Positions 46,167 to 53,896 of a stretch of DNA of 64,000 nucleotides are shown here, piece after piece. The first letter of the stretch is position 1; the number at the start of each line of letters is the position of its first letter. The DNA lies in NCBI GenBank assembly GCA_964017195.1, contig OZ024894.1, positions 248,001 to 312,000 on the forward strand, read 5' to 3'. The notes under the pieces were generated by a model. It saw only the letters and a program-made list of their open reading frames with translations. It had not been told where the DNA came from and made no database searches. Origin of the DNA: Siderastrea radians. Lineage: Eukaryota; Cnidaria; Anthozoa; Scleractinia; Rhizangiidae. The position numbers and the translations under genes are program-made.

Positions 46167-46492
46167 TACACTCCCAAAATATCTCGCGCACGTTTGACTT
46201 GCTTGGGAAACAAAGCACTAGCCACACGCACGGCGTCTTTCACGTTCTTCTGATTCAAGGCTTTCTTGGCTTGTTTGGTGATTTCTTTTTTAATGACTTG
46301 TTCGGCTTTGCGTTTAACACCGCGTGTTAACCCTGCATTCAATCCTCTCTTGATATTACTAGGCAGTTTTAAAGGATTTCGCGTGCTTTTAAGGCCTTGG
46401 AACCCACCACGCATGACCTCCCTCATCAACCCACTGCCATGTTGATCATACCACTCGTCTGTCCGAAATCGTGTCAAACTTCCCCCTCGCAT
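46166..46492 (-). CDS. 108-residue basic virion protein with RGG sites
   Basis: Begins MRGGSLTRF and has a second MRGG/F at about residues 27-31, both fitting adenain-type MxGG/x sites. The rest is a Lys/Arg-rich helical region (GVKRKAEQVIKKEITKQAKK) and a short C-terminal segment (LFPKQVKRARDILGV). It resembles adenovirus pVII or pVI in charge and processing pattern only. A TATA box (TATAAAAAG, about 46549-46555) lies about 55 nt upstream, and the next gene starts in the last base of its stop (TAATG). Confidence 0.7.
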   Translation of the reverse strand: MRGGSLTRFRTDEWYDQHGSGLMREVMRGGFQGLKSTRNPLKLPSNIKRGLNAGLTRGVKRKAEQVIKKEITKQAKKALNQKNVKDAVRVASALFPKQVKRARDILGV

Positions 46493-46558
46493 GGTTGTCT
46501 TCTTTGCTCTTTCACCAAGGTCTATGCTTCACGTCACCCCGTTTGTCTTTTTATACCG

Positions 46559-46750
46559 TCATCGGCCTTTCTTTTTCTTCCGAGTGGTCGCTGCTTCGAT
46601 GGCTTTTTTACCACCGTAACCCGCCGCACCACCCACTGCTCCCAACGCGGCGGCTTTCCCCACAGCCATCAAGGCTGGCACGAGAGCGGCCAGAGGCAAG
46701 AGACCGCCTCGTTGCCTTCTTCTTCTTCGACGTGCTCTTGTCTTGGGCAT
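46559..46750 (-). CDS. 63-residue pX/mu-like protein with Gly-zipper helix
   Basis: The Arg run ends in RQRGG/L. A long Ala/Gly-rich hydrophobic segment follows (LAALVPALMAVGKAAALGAV, then GGAAGYGG), and the tail is Lys-rich (TTRKKKKGR). It is a paralogue of the 56-residue protein at 41011-41181. After cleavage, a DNA-binding arginine peptide and a membrane-active helix would be separated, as in adenovirus pX/pVI, but this is analogy. A TATA-like CATAAAAAGGG lies about 25 nt upstream, just after the stop of the neighbouring minor-capsid gene. Confidence 0.72.
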   Translation of the reverse strand: MPKTRARRRRRRQRGGLLPLAALVPALMAVGKAAALGAVGGAAGYGGKKAIEAATTRKKKKGR

Positions 46751-46779
46751 CTTTGATTGACCATCCCCTTTTTCCCTTT

Positions 46780-47829
46780 TTATGTCTTTTTGAAGTGCAA
46801 GGTGACCAGGGTGTTGCCTTGGCCAAACCTGACCAACTTATCCTCGGTGCCAGACGTTTCGGTGACTTGCATTTGAATGATTTCCACCACTTCATTACGA
46901 AGCGGTAGGTAATGAATATGCAACGGTTCAAAGTACATGGTACCTCTGCCTTCCCGCTTGTAATGGATTTCACGCAACAAATCGGTCACGCGATTGCCGA
47001 CCATCATACTGCCTGCCACGTCCGAGTACACGTGCAACGATCGCGAGGGATCTCCCACCACCGAACGAAACGCCACATTCAAGTTGGTGAAACGCCACCC
47101 ACAACTCATACTCAATCGTAAATGATCCGGTGAAAAGGAACGCACCGTCCAAAAGACCGGGTTGTGTTGATCGTCGTCCACATCGTTCCAATCGTTGTCA
47201 ACGGGTTTTGTCATGTTGGGGATTTGATCCCCCATGAAGTCTTGTTGTAAGTTGGGTCCCAAAATCAACCCACTGCTAATTTTACGTAACCATCCCATCT
47301 TGACAGCCAACTTGGTGTAGATGTACAGGGCTGGCGTGTCGGTTTTGCAATGACAGACATTGGTGTTGTCGATGATGAGATCGTCGCCTTCCCAACGAAA
47401 CTTGACGTATCTGTGTTTGCCTTGATCATTGGTAAACCGACCTCCTTGAATGGCCGTTTCCTTGCGTCGTTGTTCCAAGTGAGCAATGGCAGCTTTCATG
47501 AAACTCACCCCATCCACCACCCAATCCAAATGTTGAATGTCATTGATGAGGGTTTGTGCGCTGTCTCTTCGCCCGACCGTTTCCCCGTCTTTTCCACCCG
47601 GTTTGGGATAGGTTTGGTCCCAGGTCGTCGACAGCATGTACCCATCTTTTTGCACCAACTCGTACAAATTGACGTGCGTATCCGGTAAGGAAATGGCACT
47701 CAACCCCACTTGCCATCCACCTCTTTGTAACCGTAACGGTTGAGGTAAACGAATCTTGAAGGAATTGGCTTGGTTGTTGGGAAATTCATGTCGGTTGACA
47801 TGACTGGGTAACGTCACGTAGAAGGACAT
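46780..47829 (-). CDS. Minor-capsid-like protein, paralogue A (intact)
   Basis: 349 residues beginning MSFYVTLPSHVNRHEFPNN, then LPQPLRL and GWQVGLSAISLPDT. This N-terminal pattern (FYVTLPS, FPxN, LPxPLxL, WxVGLxxIxxP) is that of a widespread Polinton protein that I take to be the penton/minor capsid protein. The middle holds two antiparallel-strand-rich regions, and the C-terminus has SLHVYSDVAGSMMVGNRVTD and RNEVVEIIQMQVTE. A TTTAAAAGGG box about 30 nt upstream overlaps the end of paralogue B. All key blocks are intact. It would occupy capsid vertices or spikes. Confidence 0.78.
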   Translation of the reverse strand: MSFYVTLPSHVNRHEFPNNQANSFKIRLPQPLRLQRGGWQVGLSAISLPDTHVNLYELVQKDGYMLSTTWDQTYPKPGGKDGETVGRRDSAQTLINDIQHLDWVVDGVSFMKAAIAHLEQRRKETAIQGGRFTNDQGKHRYVKFRWEGDDLIIDNTNVCHCKTDTPALYIYTKLAVKMGWLRKISSGLILGPNLQQDFMGDQIPNMTKPVDNDWNDVDDDQHNPVFWTVRSFSPDHLRLSMSCGWRFTNLNVAFRSVVGDPSRSLHVYSDVAGSMMVGNRVTDLLREIHYKREGRGTMYFEPLHIHYLPLRNEVVEIIQMQVTETSGTEDKLVRFGQGNTLVTLHFKKT

Positions 47830-47842
47830 TTTCTCTTCTTCT

Positions 47843-48886
47843 TCACACCACGACTTCCCTTTTAAAGTGGAGGGTCAGGAGGGCATGGCCTTCACCAAAT
47901 TTCACCAGATCCCCATTGGTTTCGGCCATCTGGGTTTCGACGATTTCCACCACTTCATTGCGTACTGGGACATATTGAATATGTCGAGGTTCAAAGTGCG
48001 TGGTGTTTTGTGGCTGGTACTTGATTTCTCGTAAGAGATCGGTGATACGACCCCCTACCATGCTGCTGGTCCCTACATCACAATACACGTGCAAAGGACG
48101 CGTGGAGGGAAATTCCAACGAGGGACGAAAGGTCTGGTTCAAATTCACAAACCGTCAAGGACACGATAGACTCAATTTCAGATAATCCCCCTCCACTTTC
48201 CAAAAGATGGGCTTGTTGGCAGCATCGCGGATATCCGTCGGGGTGGGAATGGTGGAAATGCCTTGAAATTCTTGCAAGAGATTCGGACCCAATCGATACA
48301 CGCCCGTCGACACTTGTTCAATCCATCCCATTCTCAGGGCCAAGGATCTGCCCCATGACACATGCGCTACTTGTCGTTTGTAATCCACATTGGTCGTATT
48401 CAATAACAAATCCCCTTCGGAGGTCCATTCAAACGTCGGGTACAATTTGACGCCATTGTCCTCGGTCCATTTGTTTTTGGGTTCGGTTTGTTTGGCACGG
48501 CTTTGCTCGTAACGGTACACCAGTTGATGAAAAAAGTGCGATCCCGTCGACGAGGCCAATTCCTTTCTCATATCTCGACCGTAGACAGTGAGTTCGCGAC
48601 GTTGATGCCACCATCGATCGTTGCCTTGATCGTCTTGGGCATACACCCGTTCGTGCCATCGTACGTACAACAGAGGATGGGATTCGCCCACGCCTCCTTC
48701 TTCCGCTATCACTGGAATGGTGGGTAAGGATAAACTCACCATGCCTACCATCCATCCTCGTTCCATAAATCGGATGGGTTTAGGCAATCGGTTTCTGAAA
48801 TGATGACTCTTGTTCCCAGGAAACTCTTTGGTACTCGCATGACTCATCAACGTCACGTAAAACGAAGAGTTGGGCACCAACGTCAT
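47843..48886 (-). pseudogene. Minor-capsid-like protein, paralogue B, with in-frame TGA
   Basis: A continuous 348-codon frame, from MTLVPNSSFYVTLMSHAS at 48886 to LLTLHFKREVVV at 47843, interrupted only by TGA at 48155-48157. In paralogue A the aligned residue is Trp (SCGWRFTNLN), so a single G-to-A change of TGG explains the stop. The rest aligns over its whole length with paralogue A, including the LHVYCDVG.SSMVGGRITDLLREI and RNEVVEIVE blocks. No ATG restarts the second half. It ends 13 nt before paralogue A starts and begins 4 nt after the integrase stop. Confidence 0.8.
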
Positions 48887-48890
48887 TGTT

Positions 48891-50060
48891 TTAGCGGCGT
48901 CGTCGTCGTTTGCGGGGTCGAAGGGATGTCACGTCTCCACGAGCAATCCAACTATTGTACTTGTCGGGCCACCCTTTCCACTTGACCAACCAACGACCTT
49001 TCTGTCGCTTAAGTACCTTTTCGATCCGAAACACATCGGACACATGGACTTTTTGTAAATCCTCTTCATAAAACGTACCTTGGACGGGGGTCTCATCCCA
49101 TTCGCGAATCTTATACGTGGGTACAGGGCCCGGGATCACACGATGCACGACAAACACTTCTTCGGTCCAACCGGGTAAATACCCTTTTTCAAAGGTACGA
49201 TGAATCGTATTGAGACGGACATGATCCCCCACCTTCAATTGGGGTTTTTTGTAGCCTTTCAATCGTTGGCTGTACAATCGTTTCCACACGGCTTCTTCGT
49301 TGTCCCACGTCACGTTTTCGGGGGGAATACCAATACTTCGATGACGAGTGGCATTATACCCCTGCACCAACTCGGGTAGGACATCGTCAAATTTCAACGT
49401 GTTGGCCGCGGTCAAATAACGGTACAACCGTTCTTTCAAGGTGCGGTTAAATCGTTCCACCACACTGGCTTTGGCATCCCCTTCGGTCGAAAAATGTTGA
49501 ATGTCTTGCTCGTCGACCCATCGTTGAAAGGTCCGATTATAAAATTCTTTCCCTCGATCCGTTTGCAATCGATTCGGGTGACGTCCTCCTTGTCTCACAA
49601 TCTTCTCAAAGGCTTTCACGAGGGCCACGCCGGTTTTGGTTTTCAACGGTTCGACCCACGCGTACTTGGACAACACATCCACGACGGTCAACAAGTAGCG
49701 TATACCCCGATTATGTTTGGCCAAACGTTGCACTTCCACTAAATCCGCGGCCCATTGATCATCCAACCCCCCTACGATCACGGGTAAGGTAGCAAAACGA
49801 CGACGTCGGGGTTTATGCAAGGTGTAACCCACATCCTGTTCCAACACCCGTTGGGCTTTTTTCAAAGGGAGACCCTGGGCTTTAGCAAATCGTTGCACCC
49901 CACCTAAACTCCCCGGGGCACGAGGATCATGGTAACGGTTTAACCATTGTTGCGAGACATTGGCCTTCTTCTTCGTTGACGAAACCTTGGTTTTCTTCAA
50001 CCATGATGACGACGAACTCCAGCGTTGGGTTCTCTTTCGAGGGGCCATACTTTTTGGCAT
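48891..50060 (-). CDS. Polinton integrase (rve core) with chromodomain
   Basis: 389 residues. A basic start and a helical N-terminal region (about 40-80) are followed by the rve catalytic core with D106 (WAADLVEV), D168 (LQTDRGKEF) and E202 (ASVVERFNRTLK), 33 residues between the last two. An SH3-like region follows (LKVGDHVRLN), and a C-terminal chromodomain at about 340-380 (FRIEKVLKRQKGRWLVKWKG and Y.SWIA). A basic RKRRRRR tail closes the protein. It inserts the linear DNA and makes the 6-bp duplication; the chromodomain may guide it to certain chromatin. It overlaps the upstream gene by 64 nt. All catalytic residues are present. Confidence 0.95.
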   Translation of the reverse strand: MPKSMAPRKRTQRWSSSSSWLKKTKVSSTKKKANVSQQWLNRYHDPRAPGSLGGVQRFAKAQGLPLKKAQRVLEQDVGYTLHKPRRRRFATLPVIVGGLDDQWAADLVEVQRLAKHNRGIRYLLTVVDVLSKYAWVEPLKTKTGVALVKAFEKIVRQGGRHPNRLQTDRGKEFYNRTFQRWVDEQDIQHFSTEGDAKASVVERFNRTLKERLYRYLTAANTLKFDDVLPELVQGYNATRHRSIGIPPENVTWDNEEAVWKRLYSQRLKGYKKPQLKVGDHVRLNTIHRTFEKGYLPGWTEEVFVVHRVIPGPVPTYKIREWDETPVQGTFYEEDLQKVHVSDVFRIEKVLKRQKGRWLVKWKGWPDKYNSWIARGDVTSLRPRKRRRRR

Positions 50061-50359
50061 TCACCCCATAAGGTCGATATGGTGGGGACCGTGTGGGGAT
50101 GCGCCTTTTGAATGATTCGATACCATCGCCATGCCTCTGGGTGAGCTTTTAACCATAAGACAAACACCACCCATCGATACAGGTTGCGGTCCACATGGGT
50201 TTCTTCAAAGAGGTGAAGAGGCTGCGTGTCCTCGGGACATGGGGGTATGGGGATTTGGGTGCCGGGTTGATGATCATATAAGACTTGACAAAGGGTTTGA
50301 TGACATTGCCATTGCCCCAGGGACAAGATAGACTCCCACGCATCACACACAGACTCCAT
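49997..50359 (-). CDS. Unknown 120-residue protein upstream of integrase
   Basis: Starts MESVCDAWESILSLGQWQCH at 50359 and runs into the integrase gene in another frame. The composition is that of a small soluble helical protein with several Trp (YRWVVFVLWLKAHPEAWRWY) and a few Cys, with no signal peptide or known motif. The C-terminal 20 residues overlap the integrase start and are less convincing. It lies 34 nt downstream of the GRF-zinc-finger gene stop, in the same transcription direction. Function unknown. Confidence 0.55.
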   Translation of the reverse strand: MESVCDAWESILSLGQWQCHQTLCQVLYDHQPGTQIPIPPCPEDTQPLHLFEETHVDRNLYRWVVFVLWLKAHPEAWRWYRIIQKAHPHTVPTISTLWGECQKVWPLEREPNAGVRRHHG

Positions 50360-50393
50360 GGACTAAATAAAAACATTTTATTCGTTCTCTCAT

Positions 50394-51311
50394 TTAAAAG
50401 AGTCGGCCACAGCTGATGGTCTCTAGACCTTTCTGCCAGTTGTCAACACTGTCACTGTACTTGGGGGGTGGTGGAGCTGGGGCTACCATCATTTCTTGAC
50501 GGTTCTTGAGCTCTTGAATTTCTCGTAACAATTGTTTCTCATACTCTGTCAAGGGCCGATCCTCTTTGCTTTGGACTGGCGGGCCAGGGATGTCATAGCC
50601 CCTCTTGGGATATCCTTGAGCATCACGGGTGGGTGGTTCAGCTTGTTGGTCGGCTTTTTTGGGAGGGTTGTCATGAAACCACGTCCAGTACTTGGGACCC
50701 AAGGGTTGATCGGCCCATCGGAAGAAGCCACACGTTTTCTTGGAACAAGTCAGAAACAACCGATCGGGGTTCTGACTCGAATGACTCTGTTGAAGCGTGG
50801 CGGGTTCACGGCAAAAGCATTGTAAACAACACCACATGTCCAACACTTCTACATCAGGTTGACTATACACGGCTTTCATATACTCCAGAACTTTATCTTG
50901 ACCACAAAACAGCAAACACGGTTGCATGGGACATTTCACATACTTCCATCCCTTTTGAGATTCTCGGGCCTCCAAACGCACATTATGGCAAGGGCATACC
51001 ATAGTGTCCACCGAACTAGCTAGGGCTCTGTTGGCTTTCGCTTGAGCATAGTCCTCCGCATTGTCATACACGGTCGTCAGAGTGAATTGAGGTGATGGGG
51101 GTGATTGCTCCACCATGTCATTCAATTCTTTCATCATGTCTTCCACGGCAGCTCGGGTGTCTTCCACCACGTCGCACACCACAGGATCACAGTCCACGGG
51201 CGTCATATGTTGAATGCTCTTCTTTTTCTTCTTCCCCGCAGGGTGTACGCTTGGCTTTCTCTTCCGATCGACAGACATCGTACTCAAGGTTGATTTCACC
51301 CCACTGCCCAT
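50394..51311 (-). CDS. GRF-type zinc-finger protein with PPxY motif
   Basis: 305 residues; Met12 is an alternative start. A basic N-terminus (KKKKK) is followed by two Cys-rich modules: CPCHNVRLEARE with KCPMQPCLLFC (about 104-133), and CFCREP, NPDRLFLTC and KKTCGFFRWAD (about 165-200). The second matches GRF zinc fingers (CxC...NxGRxFxxC...CxFFxW), known to bind single-stranded DNA or RNA. The C-terminal half is Pro-rich, with a helix (EKQLLREIQELKNRQEM) and PPPPKY, a PPxY late-domain type motif. It is probably a DNA-binding protein in replication or packaging. TATAAAAAGG lies just upstream (51313-51322 inverted), and AATAAA follows the stop. Confidence 0.75.
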   Translation of the reverse strand: MGSGVKSTLSTMSVDRKRKPSVHPAGKKKKKSIQHMTPVDCDPVVCDVVEDTRAAVEDMMKELNDMVEQSPPSPQFTLTTVYDNAEDYAQAKANRALASSVDTMVCPCHNVRLEARESQKGWKYVKCPMQPCLLFCGQDKVLEYMKAVYSQPDVEVLDMWCCLQCFCREPATLQQSHSSQNPDRLFLTCSKKTCGFFRWADQPLGPKYWTWFHDNPPKKADQQAEPPTRDAQGYPKRGYDIPGPPVQSKEDRPLTEYEKQLLREIQELKNRQEMMVAPAPPPPKYSDSVDNWQKGLETISCGRLF

Positions 51312-51491
51312 GCCTTTTTATACGTTGGACCCTTGCCTGTCATTGGTCAGCTTATCCTACCCATATAAGGACTTGTTATCTTCCCATTGGTCAGCTTTTG
51401 CCTCTCCAAATAAGGTCCTCTTGTCTTCCCATTGGTCAACTGTCCCTATTTAAGGAGCTCCCTGGGTCCTCCGACTCGTCATTCCAAGTAG
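51312..51491. promoter_or_regulatory. Divergent promoter with three CCAAT-CArG modules
   Basis: Three repeats of about 45 bp, each with ATTGGTCA (51342, 51386, 51431) followed by an SRF-type box: CCATATAAGG (51361-51370), CCAAATAAGG (51406-51415) and CTATTTAAGG (51446-51455). The first two are perfect CC(A/T)6GG. The third doubles as the TATA box for the plus-strand gene. A TATAAAAAGG on the other strand serves the GRF gene. Confidence 0.65.
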
Positions 51492-51716
51492 ATGGACTAC
51501 TACCAAGATCTCAACCGAGACGACTTTGCTTCCACCGAAGACTATTTGGCTGAACGGGTCAAACGAGGTCTAGCAGCGGGATTCACGTTCCAACAGTGCC
51601 GACAGCACCACGTCATTGATTTCTGTTTGGCCTTAGGGTTGACTCCCACGGAGATTCTAGCTATTGTAGGCCCAGACACCGGCTACGTATTTGAATGCCC
51701 CCCAACATCGACATGA
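51492..51716 (+). CDS. Unknown 74-residue acidic/helical protein
   Basis: Starts MDYYQDLNRDDFASTEDYLA about 37 nt after the CTATTTAAGG box. It is helical, with FQQCRQHHVIDFCLALGLTP and a TEILAIVGPDTGY end; no known family was recognised. Its stop overlaps the ATG at 51713 of the SLOG-like gene as ATGA, so the two may be translated from one mRNA by reinitiation. It could be a regulator or partner of the SLOG-like protein, by position only. Confidence 0.65.
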   Translation: MDYYQDLNRDDFASTEDYLAERVKRGLAAGFTFQQCRQHHVIDFCLALGLTPTEILAIVGPDTGYVFECPPTST

Positions 51717-52390
51717 TTGGAGAACACGATGTGGATGCCTTGGAACTCCAAATTGGCCATGGCTATGTGGTCTACACCGGGGGAGCCAAAGGTACGGATG
51801 CCCTCGTGGAAGAACTGGCTAAACACTTTGGGATGCAGCTAGAAGTCCTGGTCCCCCCGAACCATCCTCGAGCCACTTTCATCACCCCTTCTACGGTGGA
51901 AGTCTTGATGCTGGCCAACCCCCATCTTCACCAGGCGGCGGAGAAACTAGGCAAACAGATGCCCAGTCATTTTTACACCCTGCAATTGCTGCAACGCAAT
52001 TATCAAATTGCCAAAAAAGCCCATACGATCTATGCCTTTGGCATCTTGGAACCGGATCATAAACGAGTGAAAGGAGGCACTGGTTGGACTGTGCAATTGG
52101 CTATGGATCAAGGCAAACCCGTCTACCTGTTTGACATACCCAGTCAATCATGGTACCGCTCGGACCATTACTACCAAGTCAATGAGAATGCCGCCACCCT
52201 AGTCACTGGCAGTCAATTTGTTCCTTGGGGACCTAAAAAGCCCACCCTTCATCAAAGCAGTGCTATTGTGGGATCCCGGGATTTGGACGACAAAACCCGA
52301 GCAGAAATTCAAGCCTTGTTCAACCGCACGTTCTGTTTACCCGAGAACATTGATCAATTACGTATGGAACTGGAAGACTTTCATTTGTAA
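51713..52390 (+). CDS. SLOG/YspA-like nucleotide-binding protein
   Basis: 225 residues from the ATG at 51713, or 231 from 51695. The Rossmann-like core has YTGGAKGTDALVEELAKHFG (GGAxGxD loop) followed by PPNHPRATF, HTIYAFGILEPD, GGTGWTVQLAMDQGKPVYLF and QSWYRSDHYYQ. This resembles the SLOG superfamily (DprA/YspA/LOG), which binds nucleotides or related ligands. Oddly, the AIVGSRDLDDKTRAEIQ segment, usually the first strand and helix of YspA-type domains, lies at the C-terminus, so the fold may be permuted. The ligand and role are unknown. It could be a host-derived signalling or anti-defence gene. The 3' sequence carries five Pumilio-type motifs. Confidence 0.7.
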   Translation: MIGEHDVDALELQIGHGYVVYTGGAKGTDALVEELAKHFGMQLEVLVPPNHPRATFITPSTVEVLMLANPHLHQAAEKLGKQMPSHFYTLQLLQRNYQIAKKAHTIYAFGILEPDHKRVKGGTGWTVQLAMDQGKPVYLFDIPSQSWYRSDHYYQVNENAATLVTGSQFVPWGPKKPTLHQSSAIVGSRDLDDKTRAEIQALFNRTFCLPENIDQLRMELEDFHL

Positions 52391-52391
52391 T

Positions 52392-52523
52392 TGTACATAG
52401 TCATTTTTAGTTTTTTATTTTTCAATCTGTACATAGCTTTTCTTTTAGTTTTTATTTTTCCAATTGTACATAGCTTTCTTTTTATTTTTTCAAATTGTAG
52501 ATAGCTTTTTTCAATTGTACATA
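52392..52523 (+). promoter_or_regulatory. Five Pumilio-type motifs after the SLOG-like gene
   Basis: TGTACATA at 52392, 52428, 52465 and 52516, and TGTAGATA at 52496, all fitting UGUANAUA on the plus strand. Each is set in a T-rich repeat of about 30-37 bp. They begin two bases after the stop codon, so they would lie in the 3' UTR. Confidence 0.6.
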
Positions 52524-52683
52524 GGAGCGCCCCACCCAGCGTGGCAAAGAACACAGACCACCATTTGTAACATCAACTCTTTTTTTTTAATTAAAAAATA
52601 AAAAACTGACAACACTGAGTTTGCACGTGGATCATAAATAAATGTCTCTTGACGCACAGTAGCCTTGACTCACAATAAAATGT
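52524..52683. terminator. 3' ends of converging genes
   Basis: AT-rich spacer with AATAAA-type signals on the plus strand (about 52596 and 52636) and no coding sequence. It probably contains the poly(A) sites of the SLOG-like gene and of the minus-strand gene to its right. Confidence 0.4.
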
Positions 52684-53220
52684 TCAAGGAAATAAAACAC
52701 GTCGCACTTGGTTGGCCCGCTCCCGTCTTCTCTCCCGCTCCTCCTCCCGCCGCTGCTCCCGCACCCGCTCCATGTCCGCGAAATAAACACGTATTCTCTG
52801 CCATGGGCGGCCCGCATGCACAGAAGGAAGATAATTGGCAAGATCGTTGTCCATTTCACGGAAATGTTCCAGTGTCATGGGCCAGCGACATTCAAAATTC
52901 GACCAAATCCGGTGCTGGTCCACCCACGGAATAATCTTCCGGACCAGGGTGCCCAGCAAGGCTTGCACGATCTCCGGATGTGGTCGTCCCTCCCGCTCGC
53001 CATTTTCTGTCCACACCATGCAGCGTAGAAATAATTCAAAAAACGCAGCCACGCGCTGTCGGGTTAGGCCACGCCAGGTTTCCTGCCGTCTCTCCCTCAG
53101 AAGTCTCGTTTGACGTTCCACTCCCGTCCTCTCTGGTCCCACTCTGCTTCTTAACACCTCTGGCCCACTCACATTCAAGTCACTGGCTAAAGAGCCCAAG
53201 GGCGTTCTCGTTTTAACCAT
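52684..53220 (-). CDS. Unknown 178-residue Arg/Glu-rich protein
   Basis: Starts MVKTRTPLGSLASDLNVSGP. The middle is helical and hydrophobic (AAFFELFLRCMVW and IVQALLGTLVRKIIPWVD), followed by FECRWPMTLEHFREMDNDL and YLPSVHAGRPW. The last 40 residues are a charged single helix (REQRREEERERRRERANQ). No family was recognised. Promoter elements to its right include TATATA (about 53301). Good codon structure and a separate promoter argue for a real gene; the role is unknown. Confidence 0.65.
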   Translation of the reverse strand: MVKTRTPLGSLASDLNVSGPEVLRSRVGPERTGVERQTRLLRERRQETWRGLTRQRVAAFFELFLRCMVWTENGEREGRPHPEIVQALLGTLVRKIIPWVDQHRIWSNFECRWPMTLEHFREMDNDLANYLPSVHAGRPWQRIRVYFADMERVREQRREEERERRRERANQVRRVLFP

Positions 53221-53476
53221 TTTTTCACTTCACCAACTGACATAAGTCACTAAGGACCGGCTCAAAGCTAAGAGTGACGTCCTGTGGCCTCCCTTGACTT
53301 ATATACCCTGATTCGCGCAATGCACTATGGTCTATCTAAGGAGGGGGGAGGGGGGTCCCCCCACCTCTTCCCCTCTCAAAGCATGATGGGTCTTTCTCTC
53401 ATTGGCCCCTTCCATCCCACGTGACCCTTTTGTTTCTCTATAAAAAACCCCTGTCCCATTCCATCTTTCACACTCA
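53221..53476. promoter_or_regulatory. Divergent promoter, inverted relative of the polymerase promoter
   Basis: Plus side: ATTGG (53401), CACGTGAC (53418-53425) and TATAAAAAAC (53439-53448) precede the ATG at 53477. This order and much of the spacing match the polymerase promoter read on the minus strand, including the GC block GGGGGGTCCCCCCACCTC (53346-53366). Minus side: ACTTATATA serves the 178-residue gene. Confidence 0.7.
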
Positions 53477-53674
53477 ATGGATGATCCAGTCCTCAGTCCA
53501 GAAGCCCAACAAGTGATTGATCGTCTACGAGCCTTGTTGTCTCGACTCGAAAAAGACTTGGAAGAGATCCGCTTCAAAGCTTCTTATTTTGAACTGCTTC
53601 GACTTCACAGTCAAAAACATCTCAGTCGGAACGAATTGTGTTTATTAACCTTGAAACACTTCTACCAGTGGTGA
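53477..53674 (+). CDS. 65-residue helical protein, first of a three-gene cassette
   Basis: MDDPVLSPEAQQVIDRLRAL, then a coiled-coil-like helix (LSRLEKDLEEIRFKASYFEL) and NELCLLTLKHFYQW. It starts about 30 nt after a TATA box. It is similar in plan to the next gene: both have an SPEA start, a helix, then YxEL.RL and an F.L..L.. end, so they are tandem paralogues. Its stop TGA is directly followed by the ATG of that gene. Function unknown. Confidence 0.65.
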   Translation: MDDPVLSPEAQQVIDRLRALLSRLEKDLEEIRFKASYFELLRLHSQKHLSRNELCLLTLKHFYQW

Positions 53675-53896
53675 ATGGGTGACAAAGCAGACAAGATCAG
53701 TCCTGACAAGATCAGTCCTGAAGCCGTGCAAATCCTACAACGTTTGGGAGAGATCCGAAAACAAATCCTTGACCTCGTCCAACCTTTACGTTACCAACTC
53801 ACTTATCAAGAACTGTGCCGACTCCGAAAAGAAGGGATCATCACCTCCACCGAGTTTCAACTCTTGATCAATCCACTCTTTGATCCTTTCGCCTGA
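53675..53896 (+). CDS. 73-residue helical protein, paralogue of the preceding gene
   Basis: MGDKADKISPDKISPEAVQI with a short direct repeat (DKISP twice), then a helix (QRLGEIRKQILDLVQPLRY), TYQELCRLRKEG and a FQLLINPLFDPF end. It starts with no gap after the previous stop, and its own stop overlaps the next ATG as TGATG (53894-53898). No known domain. It could form hetero-oligomers with its sister protein. Confidence 0.62.
   Translation: MGDKADKISPDKISPEAVQILQRLGEIRKQILDLVQPLRYQLTYQELCRLRKEGIITSTEFQLLINPLFDPFA

Noticed and set aside
47843..48148. Separate 101-residue gene
   Set aside because: It is the C-terminal part of minor-capsid paralogue B after the in-frame TGA, beginning at GTG.
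44503..48886. Alternative genetic code in the element
   Set aside because: Only two in-frame stops, of different types, occur among about 25 genes, and other genes use TAA and TGA as ordinary ends.
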